This document shows positions 1-10,775 of a stretch of DNA of 64,000 nucleotides, one piece after another. Position 1 is the stretch's first letter, and each line of letters starts with the position of its first letter. Origin of the DNA: Drosophila pseudoobscura. Its lineage: Eukaryota > Arthropoda > Insecta > Diptera > Drosophilidae. The notes beneath the pieces are model-generated. The model saw nothing but the letters and a program-made list of their open reading frames with translations, was not told the origin of the DNA and ran no database searches. The position numbers were made by a program, and so were the translations under genes. The stretch spans positions 7,254,001-7,318,000 of the forward strand of contig NC_046683.1 of the NCBI RefSeq assembly GCF_009870125.1. The letters run 5' to 3'.

Positions 1-1270
1 TCGGACCTCATCTCATTGCTAGATGTATGTCCTATTCTCTGTCTGTTTTGCTCTGATGATGTCCATTTTATTTGTAGCTTGTTGTTGCTGTGTTTCTGTG
101 GCACTCAAAATTCATATTTCCTTTTGTCTATTTTGTTCCAATTTCTATCCCGTTTCCTTGTTTATTCCGTTTCTGGATTGCCATCCGTCTGCTGCTGCCT
201 GCCGCCTTCTTCTAACCCAATTCCCAACTTGTTTCCTCAGCCCAGACACAAACCAAATAAACCCCCTCATTCCTCCCCGCCGCCCGTTCCCAAAAACAAA
301 ACAAAAAATAGAAAAAGGAATCGCACCAAATTGCAAACGGAAAAGTGAATTACTTTGTTGTTGTTCCTTTGCTTGTTTCCATATAGACAGAGACAGAGAG
401 AGCGACAGTGAGGGGGATAGCAGATAGCGACAGCGAGTACGAGTTTAGGGGTAGTGGAGTGGAGTGGAGTGGGTTAGATGGCTGATTATTCAAGTTTTAA
501 TGATGTTACGCATCAGGAGAGCATCAGGGAGAGGAGTGGAGTGCTGAGAAGAGGAGCCACAGGACTACGACTCCACCAAGCAGCAGTTGAAGAGGCAGCA
601 GCAGCCGGGGCAAATGGGGGAACAGAGGAAGAGGAGTCCCACAGCCAACAGCCCACAGATATAGCCAAATAGTTTTTACGCGTTCTCAAGAAGCTTTTAA
701 CGTTTTAATGGATAGGCGGCATTCTGATGGGATAGGGAATGGGGCTGGAACAGGGGCTGGGGGATGGCTGTCCTTTTACGAGCGAAAAGTGCTGAGCTGG
801 TTGGCCATTTCCCTGGCACTACCAGGGCCCAGAGCCGAGAGCCCAGAATCATTTCTGTTGACATGAAACTGTCCTCTCCTCCTCGCAGTCTCGTCTCCGT
901 CCTCCCCGCCCCAGTATCTGGTCTGCCCAACGATTTCCATTTATTCAAACCTTGGTTAGCCCCTGCCTGGTTGTTGCTGACTGTGGCCGTATGCTTGTGG
1001 TAAATGCCAACAGTTTTTTGTGTAATTGTCAAAAGCAACAACAAAGCCAGCAACAAACCAAAGACAACAGAAGAAAGACCAGCCCCCACACAGGAGATAC
1101 CCTTGCAGATACATTGCTGCTATAAAAGATACATTGGCCTGGAGTTGGAGAAAAAAGGATCTGAAGATCGTACACAGTATGGACCATTTTTTGTCTGAGT
1201 TTGTAGTAACGATGGAATGATTCTAGTTCCTATTGATCTTGAAAGTCGTTGAAAGCTGAGGGTCATAGAT

Positions 1271-1289
1271 CCTCTCTCTCTCTCTCTCT
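1271..1289. repeat. (CT)n microsatellite
   Basis: An uninterrupted CT dinucleotide run (GA on the minus strand) of about 19 bases. It is one of several GA/CT runs in the window. Confidence 0.95.
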
Positions 1290-1660
1290 TGCGTGGCTGA
1301 TCCTTTGACATCGAAGTCGTTGTGCTCTTCTGGAAGAGTGCCCCCAACATGAGGAGCAGAGCCACCAAGTCCAGCGACAATGAGAAATAACGTAAACAAG
1401 TAAATGAGCATGAGAAAATTTTTGCGCAAATGTCAGCACTTTCTCTAAGCGGTGGAGAGCCACGGACAGGGACGGACAGAGAGAGAGCGAGAGATGAAGA
1501 GAAAAAGATTATTTTATCGCCTGGCCCCGCCATTGCCCATGCCCGCGCCTTCTCCCTCTCCCCCACAACCAACCCCAACCCCAACCCCTCTGGCCACTTG
1601 CGTTTATTGAGTTAACTAAACAGCAACAAGAAGGATAACACACAGGCCAGGAGAGAGGGT

Positions 1661-1682
1661 GAGGGAGAGAGAGAGAGAGAGA
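1661..1682. repeat. (GA)n microsatellite
   Basis: A GA-rich run with one GT interruption, embedded in a longer purine-rich tract. Confidence 0.9.
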
Positions 1683-2504
1683 GGCCAGGCCCAACTTTGC
1701 TGCGTAACGCTATTTCCGCACAAGGATTAAGCATTTGGCCAGCGGCAGGCAGGCGGTGGGGCAGATACAGAGCTACAGAGCTACAGATGCTCCTGGATTA
1801 TCGCCTCTGTCTCTGTCTCCGCCTCCGCCTCCTCCTCCTCCTCTGCAGAACAGTAGCACAGAACCCACAACAGAACAACATCAGAAAACAGCAAGAACAA
1901 TCGGTAATGGGTAAGCAGGTGAGGGTGAGCTGGGGGGGGGAGCTGTGCTACACAGAGAGTGTTGAGTCGACCCGTGGGTTACTTCCTACGGAGAATGTTA
2001 GATGATGAGTGGATGGAACAGACTAAAGTCTTCCTTCCTTGTTCTATTCCTCGATTACAGCTCTACTCCTTCAGCAATCCGCCTTCCGAGTATTCCATGG
2101 CCATAGTTTGTTCCTCAGTTCATGAAATAAAAGCGTAATTCCTGTCACGGGGTGCCCTTATCACGGTCAAGTCGAGCAGTCCCCGTTCTGGCAGTGGATG
2201 GACATCAGCCGGCAGGGGATATCAGAAGCCACAATAAAAATGCAAAGGTGCGACGGTTGTGGCTGCTGCGGTTTTCCCATCCCATCCCCAATCCATTCCG
2301 TATCCCTCCCCAGGGTTTGCCGGACTCATCAAATGCTTTGGGGGGCGGATTGGGAGGGGCTGGGGGGAGCTGGTGGTGGCCAGTATCCGATGGCCAGGAG
2401 CCTGTGTGGACTCTGCGCTCCTAGATTATTCATCTTAGATAAAAGGAAAGTTTCGAGCGTTCCGTTCCCGAAACAACAACGACAACCGCTGACTGCACAG
2501 CTTA

Positions 2505-3013
2505 ACGGGTTCCTTTATGCACCTGTGGTTGTTTTTCTTTGAATACCCTAGAAGAGGGTCCATCTGATCCTCCGAGAAGCTCCTCCATCCGCCAGAAGCT
2601 TGGCCATGAGACTCATTTAAGCTTCAGTTTCAAATCCACTCTTACTTCACGTGATCCGAACTATAAGTGTGCTTCCTCGAATCAAGGATGTTTCGGATGG
2701 TACCGGGCTGCAGGATGCCTGGTAAATTTCACTGAAAACTGTTTACTTTGAATATTTCTTATATTTTCTCACTAACCGTCTTCTTGGTAACTCAAACACA
2801 ACCATTCTGCTGCCTGTAAAGAAGTCTTCCAACAGCACAAGAAGAAGAACGAGGACAAGGAGGCTCTTGAAGCAGCCCAAAAAAGTCATCTCTACTCTGA
2901 TCAAATCGCGCTTAGCCCTTAAGCTGGGCTGGAAGGATCTGTACATGGTGATCGCAGGCATTGTTAAGCACCGCCAGAAGTCTTTGGAAATAACCACATC
3001 ATCTGTAAAATAA
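2505..3013 (+). pseudogene. Paralogue or relic of the 47.5-48.6 kb orphan gene
   Basis: The + strand at 2879-2983 encodes a block (KKVISTLIKSR, then VIAG and KHR) that matches the C-terminal region of the minus-strand gene at 47.5-48.6 kb in both protein and DNA. The frame ends at TAA 3011-3013. A possible two-exon model exists. An upstream frame runs from about 2505 to a CTG|GTAAAT donor near 2721. After a CACTAAC branch-like sequence, an acceptor ending GTAAAG near 2820 joins in the same phase. The second exon starts with an Arg-rich segment absent from the paralogue. A second frame in 2822-2880 also looks coding, so a frameshifted pseudogene is equally likely. No start codon is obvious. 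Seen directly: the shared block. Inferred: common descent and the exon model. Function unknown. Confidence 0.5.
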
Positions 3014-3296
3014 CACAATATATCAGAATAACAAGTTCGCAAACAAATGTCATGTCAACTGTCAGGGGTTTAATCATAGAACTCGGCTGACGAGGATCCA
3101 ATCCAATCCAGGCTCCCGAACTCTCCGATTGGTTTATCTGCAGGGTATTTGCCAGATTCGTCCTTCATTCTTCTATATAGAAGGATTTGTTACTGTTTGT
3201 GTTGCATTTTCACTGTTGCTCTTCTGCTTCTGCCTTTTCTGATGCACAAAAGCTGCTTACAGTTTGACAACAACTGGCTGATGACTGCACATACCA

Positions 3297-3320
3297 AGAG
3301 AGAGAGAGAGAGAGGGAGAG
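3297..3320. repeat. (GA)n microsatellite
   Basis: A near-perfect GA run extending into a longer GA-rich purine tract. Confidence 0.9.
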
Positions 3321-3773
3321 AAAGAGGGAAAGATGAAAAGAGACAGCACATACAGCATTGTCTACTTAGTTAAGTTGTTATTTTTATTATAGACCGCCCC
3401 TGGCAAATGCTTGGGAAGGCGTGGCACATGCTATTATGACAACATAGGTTCTGTTGGCATCATCAGCAGCATCAGAAGATACGAGTAGAAGCCGAAGCAG
3501 AAGCAGAAGCATTCCCAGCATTTACAGCGCACACCGTCGTCTGATGATAATGCCCCAAAGCGTGCCACTCACGGGGGCGGTGGCACAGCACAGGTGGCTG
3601 GGTGGATGGCACGGTAGGTTGGCAGGCTGGCAGCCAGGCAGCCAGGCAGGAGGTGATGGCAGCTGAAAAGTTGCTGCAGGGCAAACAGAGGTAGAGTGGA
3701 GACTGAAGAAGCATTTGCAGTTCCTTGCCTTCCTCGTTTTCATTGAAGGGGAGTGACAGAGAGCGGAACAGCA

Positions 3774-3820
3774 GGGGTCGGGGGCTAGGGGCTAGGGGTT
3801 AGGGGTTAGGGGTCATGGGG
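3774..3820 (+). repeat. G4-run block, predicted G-quadruplex
   Basis: Seven runs of four or more G lie within 47 bases. Five consecutive runs (3780-3812) are separated by three-base loops CTA, CTA, TTA and TTA. This spacing is the classical pattern for an intramolecular G-quadruplex. The TTAGGGG-like unit resembles some telomere repeats, but the tract is too short and interstitial to be a telomere. Confidence 0.8.
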
Positions 3821-4121
3821 CCTAAGTGGCAAGTAACAGTTGGCCAGGGGCTGTGCAGAAGAGAGCAGCGAAAGATAAGCACAAAGCCCCCGATACACAA
3901 GCGGCAGCAGGCATCAGGCATCAGGCAGCAAGCGACTGGATGCCAAACACTCATCAAGTGTAATGAGTCCTGGGAATGAGTAATTGAGTGCTCTGATTGA
4001 TCGAATCAGTGGGAGTGGCTGCTACCCGCTGCCCCTGTCCCCCTCTACACCTAACCAGATCTGATTAGCCCTGGTGTGTGTGTGCATGTGCATGTGCATG
4101 GGGAGCCATTCACTCACCCAG

Positions 4122-4144
4122 TCATTCATTCATTCATTCATTCA
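4122..4144. repeat. (CATT)n microsatellite
   Basis: A short tetranucleotide run. A complementary GAAT run occurs about 1 kb downstream. Confidence 0.85.
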
Positions 4145-5005
4145 GTCGCTGATGAGGCATTCAAACGGATGTTGCTTCATTTGAGAGGGCTGCCAGTGGA
4201 TAAATCACTGAATGCATTCATTAAACGCCATACAATGGCCGGGTGTTGTGTAAAATATACATAATCAGGGGAATGCATGCACATTTACGCGAGTGTTGCT
4301 GAACAGATCCTTCGAACATTTGTATAATTTCAAGAATCACTCAACATTCTATGACTGGACTTTTTGTCAGCACAGATGGAACGATTGTGGGGCCATTATT
4401 CAGCCACTTAGTGATTCATTTGCTTCTCAAACTCAGTGGACCAGTCGCTTGCCCCACTCTGTCCCCAGCCATTCTTTGTTCATCTTCCCCCCCCCCTGAT
4501 CATTCATTGATCCACTTATTCATTCACCCACTCATCTGGCGGTCCAAGCCGTCTGCTAGCTAGCTCATTCACTCCTGCGAAATGCGAATGTGAATGCCTC
4601 CTAGGCTGTTGCTCGTCAACCGTTGTCAATGTCCTCCGCCTCCGCCCCCATTGTCCTGCCCTCTTCAGCTGTCATTGCTTTTGTGTGAGCGGCGGGGGGA
4701 GGGTGGGCAATGAAAATACCTGCAAGGAAATTATACGAAAACTGAACAAGCCAAAAACAACGGAAGGTTGTTATTTTAGAGTTCAAGTTAAAGTTAAGCA
4801 GCGCCTGCAGCACTCGGCGCTCAGCGTTCAGCCAGGACTGCCAGGCACCGGCATGGATCCTGTCTGTCTGGCTGTGCACATCCTTGCTGTTGGGGGCAGC
4901 CCAGCGGAGCGGCGGGTGGAGCGGATAGAGAGGATAGAGGATTGGGTAGATGCGACAGCAATGAAGTGCACTCGGGATGTGAATGGGTATGAGAGTGTTT
5001 TTCGC

Positions 5006-5038
5006 TGTGTTTGTGTGTGTGTCTGTGTGTGTGTGTGC
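5006..5038. repeat. (TG)n microsatellite
   Basis: A TG dinucleotide run with two small interruptions. Confidence 0.9.
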
Positions 5039-5200
5039 CTGCTGCCTTGCCTCTTCATTGCTGCTGCTGGTGCTGCTGCTTCCCTTTCTGCGATATCCTT
5101 GCCACGTCCTATCTAGTTGACTCTATTCTCGTTACTCGTATCTTTGTAGAACAATTTTGCCTCAATGCAAGCGGCAAAATGGTTGAATGAACGAATGCAT

Positions 5201-5229
5201 GAATGAATGAATGAATGAATGAATGAATG
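5201..5229. repeat. (GAAT)n microsatellite
   Basis: Seven consecutive GAAT units. Its complement-type repeat is at 4122-4144. Confidence 0.9.
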
Positions 5230-5470
5230 GGCATATCCTCTCCCTGCCGCCCCCGTACCGTTCCTTCTACTCACGTTTCTCCGGGTATTTCCTATCTGGT
5301 TGCCCATTCGAATGGCGCTGAAAAGTTTCTCTCACTTTGACTTAAGTGACGCCCTGCTCCAGCACCAGCACCGGCTCCTGCCCTTATCCTTGCTGGCTCC
5401 TTCCTTCTGCCATTCTGCCATTCGCCCAACAATTGCCGAGTGCACAAGTGAACAACTCAAGTGTTTGGGA

Positions 5471-5530
5471 TGCTCTTGCTCCTGCTCCTGCTCCTGCTCC
5501 CGCTCCTGCTCCTGCTCCCGATCCTGCTCC
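5471..5530. repeat. (TGCTCC)n hexamer array
   Basis: About ten imperfect copies of a TGCTCC/CTCCTG hexamer. They create Leu-, Cys/Ser- or Gln/Glu-rich spurious frames in all readings. Confidence 0.9.
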
Positions 5531-6870
5531 TTCTCTCCTCGCTGCTGCTGTCGTTGTTCTTCTCGCTGTTGTCGTTGCTGTCGTTTGTTGCTGGTGCAAT
5601 TAGTGCAGAACGCACTATTACTGCTCCTATTATTATTATCATTATGAATTTTAAGCAATCAACTGCAAGAGAACGAGAACGAGAACGAGCATTCCGAACT
5701 TAAAGTTGTCGACACGAAACTTCTCAATGAATGCTCTTTCGCTCGATGAATACTCTGTGAATGGTGAATGGCAGCGGAATGGCAGCTCGAGTTGAAGTGG
5801 GAAGTGGAAAGTATGTACCTTCTAATGGTTGGAGGCTATGGTGTGGTCCCATGTAAACAGGAGACCATGAAAAGCCATGGAAATTGAATTGTTGCTTTTC
5901 ATTTCATTTTCCGTGTGCTTTTTCCGGCTCCGTATTTATTCTCTTGTTTTCCTATGATAATTGTGATGTTTATTTATGAGAAAGTCGAGTGGAAAATGCC
6001 GCCCAGCCGCTGTTTTAGGCGAAAACTCTCTCTCTTCTGAATTGTTTTTCGCTAACTTAAAAACGTGGGGCGCGTGGGGCGGGGGGCGGGGGGATACGTA
6101 TTAGGGGGGTTGGTGGGCAGAGAAATTTGTCTGTTATTTTTAAGAAGGCTTTTTTTCCATGTTTTTTTTTTGTACATTTCTAGAGAATAACTAAGGGGAT
6201 GCCAGGGTTCGCCTGGGAGTCTCCTTAGGTAGGCTTCTCCTAAAGAAAGTTCAGAGTTTCAGCACAAGTTTTTAAAGACAAATTGATTGAATTCATCATT
6301 CATTCTTCAGCCAGAAGATCAGCTGTTTCCCCTGTAGCCACTCGCTCGAATCCTAAGGCTCAATCCTAAAGGAATCAGGCTATTAAACATTACTTATCAA
6401 TCCATTGTTATTCTTTCATCCACCATCTCCATCTCCACCTCCGTGCCCATGTTCTTCATCTACATTTTCATCTGCATGCCGTATGGTTCATTCCGCATTC
6501 AGCCTTGCTCCAATTTCTTATCTTTTAATTAGACTGGTCAGAATGTCGAGATTTACTGCTGGACATTTGCTGGGATGCTGCAGCGATGGGATGCTGGTGC
6601 GATGGGAAATTGTCTCAATATTATGTAAACTTGGGTCTAAGACTCGTTTTGTTTCGTTTCGCTTTAGTGTGAGTCCAATAACGGGTTTCAGCTGACATTT
6701 CCCTCTGGCAGTGGCTGTCAGTGGCTGCGGCTCTCTGGTGCTCGGATGCTCCGATGCTCTGGTTCCTTGGTTCCTTTCTCTCTCTCTCTCTGTCTCTGTT
6801 TCTTATTTACAGCGCAATCAAATTTAACTGTTTAAACAAGCGATGAAAAGATTCTGCTCTGCTCATAGAT

Positions 6871-6893
6871 ACACACACACACACACACACACA
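6871..6893. repeat. (CA)n microsatellite
   Basis: An uninterrupted AC run of about 22 bases. Confidence 0.95.
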
Positions 6894-8820
6894 TGTGAGA
6901 GCCTGCTGCAGTCATTGTCATTGCCAGAGAGAGAGCAGGCAGTAGGAGCTGCTGGTGGGTGGCAGTGGAAAATGCAAAACAATTTCAGGCGAATTAGCGT
7001 AATTGTCTCGCCGCTGCTGTCGCTCCTTCCACTCGTCCTCGTCGCGTACTACTTCTGAGACAATGGATCCGCAGCTCCGAAGGAGAAGGAGCTCCAAAGC
7101 CAAGAAAGGAGCACAGCATTCATGCTACTTAATCCTCTAATTTGTGTGTCTGTGTGGCTCTCTTTCTCTCCATCTCCCCTTCTCTGTGCGCGCCACGCCC
7201 CCTTTATTCGTTGTGTGCCCAAAAACCAAAGCAAAGTTTGCCTTCATTTATATGCAAAAATGTAAACCAAAAAATCAGCGAGAATGTTAAATCCAACAAA
7301 ATGCATTTAACACATAAAAATTTGCATAGAAAGTGGCTTTGGTATGCCCCCCCCCCCTCTCACAGCCCTCGCCGTGCCGCATTTTGGGTGGCACACGTAT
7401 CCCACATAACGAAGACCCCAAACCTCAGGGCCTGAAACCACTCCAACATCCAATACCACACTATCTCTAGTGCGAGACGCCAGAACAATTGAAGTTAATT
7501 TTATTTTTATTTTTATTTCCGCTCCTTTACATTATTTTTATTGTGATGTGATGTGATGAGCCGTCGGCTGTGCTCTGTGTATGTGGGATTGTGTGGCTAG
7601 CAGGCCCAATACCAGTGCCGTCCTTATTTAACCAGCTAATTTGCCTACGGTAGGGCCTTTCCACCAAAGTGTCTTTCAAGCAATGACAGCACAACGCAGG
7701 AGCTCCCATTTAGCGCAGTACAAACTTCTCATAGGCGAACGGATGCACGTAACTAACGTCCACTGCGTGGGCAATCATCCTGAAAACTACAAGAAGTGTT
7801 AATTGATCGTTAAATATTTAAGGAGATTTCAATATCTGAGGTTATGCTGAGAGGGCAGCAGCAGGAGAGACTGGTAGGTACCATTAAGGAACCATGAGCC
7901 GAACCATGGAAAGAATGGTGGATGTGCAGCAACAGGTCTTGGGGATGCCACGGAAAATTCCTCGGCCTTCTCACCTGTAGATAAAACACGGTTTTTGAAA
8001 CCCGAAAATCGCCCTTTAGGGTCGTGGAAGCCCTACATATGAATGTCCTTCACGATAAGCAGAGCCGCTCTTTGCCCCTCCTCTCAGCCAAGGCGTCCTG
8101 CGATTTCCACGAGTTGCACAACGCTTTACGTTTTCACTTTTGGGGTTGGGGTCTCTGTCTCTTCTTCTCTTACGCTTGGCCATTTCTTATTATGTATTTG
8201 TAACCAATTGGTTGCCCAATCTCTCGCCCCCACATTCACGCTCAGTCAATTTTTTGCTGCTGCTAGTGGTCCTGTATCCTTTGTGTGGTTGTTGTTTTTG
8301 CATGTGTTGAGATTCTCATGGAAATTTGCATACAAATTGCGTCTGGCGCGTAGGACGCAGCTTGGGACGCTGGAACGCTGGGTCGTAGGACGAGGGCGAT
8401 GGCCGTGCGCGGTGGGCGGTGGGCGATGGTTGGTGTGCATGTGTACATGTGTACGTATGGATAGGACAGAACCAGCTGGCCCGACATGCGTTTGGGGTTA
8501 ACGAAGGGTTAACACAACACAAAAAATAACAGCAGCAACAGCAGCCACAGCAGCAGCCGCACCTGACAACTGTCAAATTTTGTGGGCTACCATCTACCAT
8601 CGATAAATGAAATAGCAAAAACGTATGTCCCGAGTGATCCGATCAGCCTAAAGACTACACGCAATACAGATTATTTGTTTTTTATACAGGAAGACATCTA
8701 ATTCATCAAGGAAGAGCTTTAAGCCAGTCAATCCCCTGGAACGAAATTTCCCCTTTTATTCCATTTCAGAACTCCACAAAAGACCCTCAAAATCAAATAA
8801 CGATTAAAGAATAAAGTATT

Positions 8821-8826
8821 TTTATT
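8821..8826 (-). terminator. Poly(A) signal of the coiled-coil gene
   Basis: AATAAA on the minus strand, about 70 bases beyond the stop codon at 8897-8899, as expected for the 3' end of that gene. Confidence 0.6.
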
Positions 8827-8896
8827 ATCGAATTGCAAATCTAATTAATATTTTACATCAGGTATATTGTTCAGCAGATTGGGAAATGGATGGATA

Positions 8897-9537
8897 TTAC
8901 TTCTTGGACTTTTTAATGTGCTGTTTTGAGGTCTGAGGTTTGACCAAATCTGCACGCGAACCGGCCACAAATAACTGACCTTGGCTCGTTCCTCTCTGCA
9001 CCTCGCTGTTTTGAGATGTTGCTGGACTTTCAAGGGAAATCGCTGCATATTTATCTGGAGCTGGGGCAGCCGCAGCCATGTAGAGACGGTGCTCCTCCAA
9101 TGCCAACTCGGCCCTGAAGGATAGGAGCAGTGTATTAGGTTGGAATTCTATTCCGTGTTCTATGGACGCTTACTCCTCCTTGGCTCTCTCCACCTGACGC
9201 TCGTACTCGTCCTTCGGTTTGAGGAAGCAGACCATGTCTAGAGGAATGTTGCCATACCGCTTGCGTGCGATTTCCCGCTGATTTTCAATCTTATTTTTGA
9301 AATGATACCACCGCAGTGTCTCCTGGTTGAGGAGCTCTTGCTTGAGGTTTTCCTTACTGCAAGCAAAAGTTGAGAAATCAGAGGGTATTGAGGTGACTGA
9401 CGGAATCTCGATAGATACATCTGTACGTACGTCCTTTCGGCTTTTTGACGATTGAGCTTGATCTGCTCGAATTCCTCGTGAATGCGTTGCCGAAATGATT
9501 CCCGATCATTTATTATGTTCTGCAAAGACTTGGACAT
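8897..9537 (-). CDS. Coiled-coil protein, three exons, unrecognised
   Basis: Three exons join in phase: 9537-9431, 9356-9174 and 9113-8897. The introns of 74 and 60 bases begin GTACGT and GTAAGC and end in good acceptors (TTGCAG, CTTCAG). The product is 168 residues. The start is the ATG at 9537, beginning MSKSLQNIIND. The first two thirds are charged and predicted helical, with repeated Glu/Lys/Arg/Gln heptad-like spacing, consistent with a coiled coil. The motif RYGNIPLDMVCFLKP sits between helices. The tail is low complexity and ends in basic KKSKK. No catalytic motif, signal peptide or membrane segment is seen. It is divergent from the myotrophin-like gene, with about 400 bases between start codons, so a shared promoter is plausible. 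The gene structure is well supported. The family was not recognised; a cytoskeletal or axonemal role is speculation. Confidence 0.8.
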
Positions 9538-9942
9538 CTTGATAGGGTGTGGAGCCTCGGCTGGGGACAATCAAAAGACAATCAAATAGTACAGATGGAT
9601 GGACTGAAAGCACAGAAAGCCTTCTTTCCGCTCACCCAAATGACTGCAATTTAAATTTACTTTCACTTCCAAATTGTATAAAATTTAGCTTTCACTCGTT
9701 GCACAATCGAAAAATCGGAGTGATGGTTTTAAAGGTTATTCGAATTTTTTGATTTGCCAGGAGCTGTGCATGTGATGACGAAAAATATAAAACTAAAACT
9801 GCAAACGTATTCGATAGGAATGCTCTAAAAGTAAGTGCGGAGTAGGCTGGAACCTTAACATCGAAACACGCAATGAAACGGAACAGACGAACGAACTAAG
9901 GAACGAACGAGTAGAACGGGAAACAGCGAGAACTAACGAGAT

Positions 9943-10383
9943 ATGCCTGAGGAACTTAACATTGAGGATGTCGTGTGGACCATCAAGAACGGGGCCCACG
10001 AGGAGGTGGCGCCTCTTTTCGTGAACAACTACTTCGACGTCAACGAGCAGATGGGAATGCGTTACCCCATGCATTACGCCGCCGACTTTGGCCACCTGAA
10101 GCTGTTGCAGCTCTTCATTCGCATGGGGGCCGTGGTGGACCAGAAGGACAAGTACGGGATCACACCGCTGCTGGCCGCCATCTGGGAGGGGCACACCAGC
10201 TGCGTGGAGTATCTGCTCCAGATGGGCGCCAAGCCCAACGAGCTGACGCCCACCGGCGAGAGCTACATGGAGGTCGCCGAGATCGAAGAGATCAAGGAGT
10301 TGTTAAATCACTCGACAAAGGTTCGCAAGGCCGAAAAACCCGCCACAGCCCTTTTCTTTTTAAATTATGTTTTTCTCCCATAG
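9943..10383 (+). CDS. Myotrophin-like ankyrin-repeat protein
   Basis: A single-exon 146-residue protein from ATG 9943. It aligns in character with vertebrate myotrophin (V-1), a small ankyrin protein that binds actin capping protein (CapZ) in the cytoplasm. Visible features are an N-terminal helix pair (VVWTIKNGAHEEV), then two clear ankyrin repeats marked by PMHYAADFGHLKLLQLF at about residues 42-58 and TPLLAAIWEGHTSCVEYLL at about 75-93. The capping helix IEEIKELL matches the usual myotrophin end. About 25 residues follow that are absent from the usual 118-residue proteins, including a hydrophobic tail FFLNYVFLP. The lack of introns suggests a possible retro-derived copy (inference). Codon use is GC-rich at third positions, unlike the flanking DNA, which supports real coding. 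Binding to capping protein is inferred from the family only. Confidence 0.85.
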   Translation: MPEELNIEDVVWTIKNGAHEEVAPLFVNNYFDVNEQMGMRYPMHYAADFGHLKLLQLFIRMGAVVDQKDKYGITPLLAAIWEGHTSCVEYLLQMGAKPNELTPTGESYMEVAEIEEIKELLNHSTKVRKAEKPATALFFLNYVFLP

Positions 10384-10734
10384 TTCTAGAAGATTCTCGA
10401 AGGACTGTACCACAGAGATACAGAGTTCGGCAAAGTTCGCTTTCCCTACCTATGAAATTGAACAGTTTCTAATATTGTAAAATTGATTGTAAAGAACATT
10501 TCGAAAAAGTTGTCACAACTGGTAAGCCTCTGGCATTTGTTTCAGTGACAGTTCCACTCCCAGTCCCAGTAGGCCCGACATTAGGATCGATTTATCATCG
10601 TTATCCTTATGTTTGGTATTTAATATGCAAATCAGCCTCTCGCATGAACGCCCAAACATATGCAACAAGACACAATCCCGACCAAATGCGATAAATATGT
10701 TGATGCGGTCGTGTTTTTCATGGCCCATACCCCG

Positions 10735-10775
10735 GCCCAGGCCCAGCCCCAGCCCCAGCCCCAGCCCCAGCCCCC
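10735..10775. repeat. (CCCAGC)n hexamer repeat
   Basis: About seven imperfect CCCAGC/CCCAGG units giving Pro-Gln or Trp-Gly dipeptide frames. Confidence 0.85.

Larger units (their letters stand above)
1..2500. other. Non-coding, microsatellite-rich stretch
   Basis: No convincing gene is seen. The open frames are short or composed of simple sequence. The stretch holds GA/CT runs near 1271-1289 and 1661-1682 and pyrimidine-rich or purine-rich low-complexity tracts. A 64-codon ATG frame at 478-672 (starting MADYSSF) is rich in Ala, Glu and Gln and lacks supporting splice or polyadenylation signals, so it is not called as a gene. The region could be intergenic or part of a long intron. Confidence 0.6.
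3014..8880. other. Non-coding stretch with many simple repeats
   Basis: No supported gene. It contains GA, CA, TG, GAAT and CTCCTG repeats and a G-quadruplex-like block, listed separately, plus poly-T and poly-G tracts around 6060-6180. A 28-codon ATG frame at 7893 (MSRTMERMV) has an acceptable context but no other support. The long Leu- or Gln-rich frames at 5.2-5.7 kb are products of the hexamer repeat. Confidence 0.6.

Noticed and set aside
3780..3812. Telomere-like TTAGGGG units
   Set aside because: Too short and interstitial. Drosophila telomeres use retrotransposons, so this is treated as a simple G-rich repeat.
5219..5703. Leu-, Cys/Ser- and Gln/Glu-rich frames in several readings
   Set aside because: All are products of the CTCCTG hexamer array; no frame is preferred.
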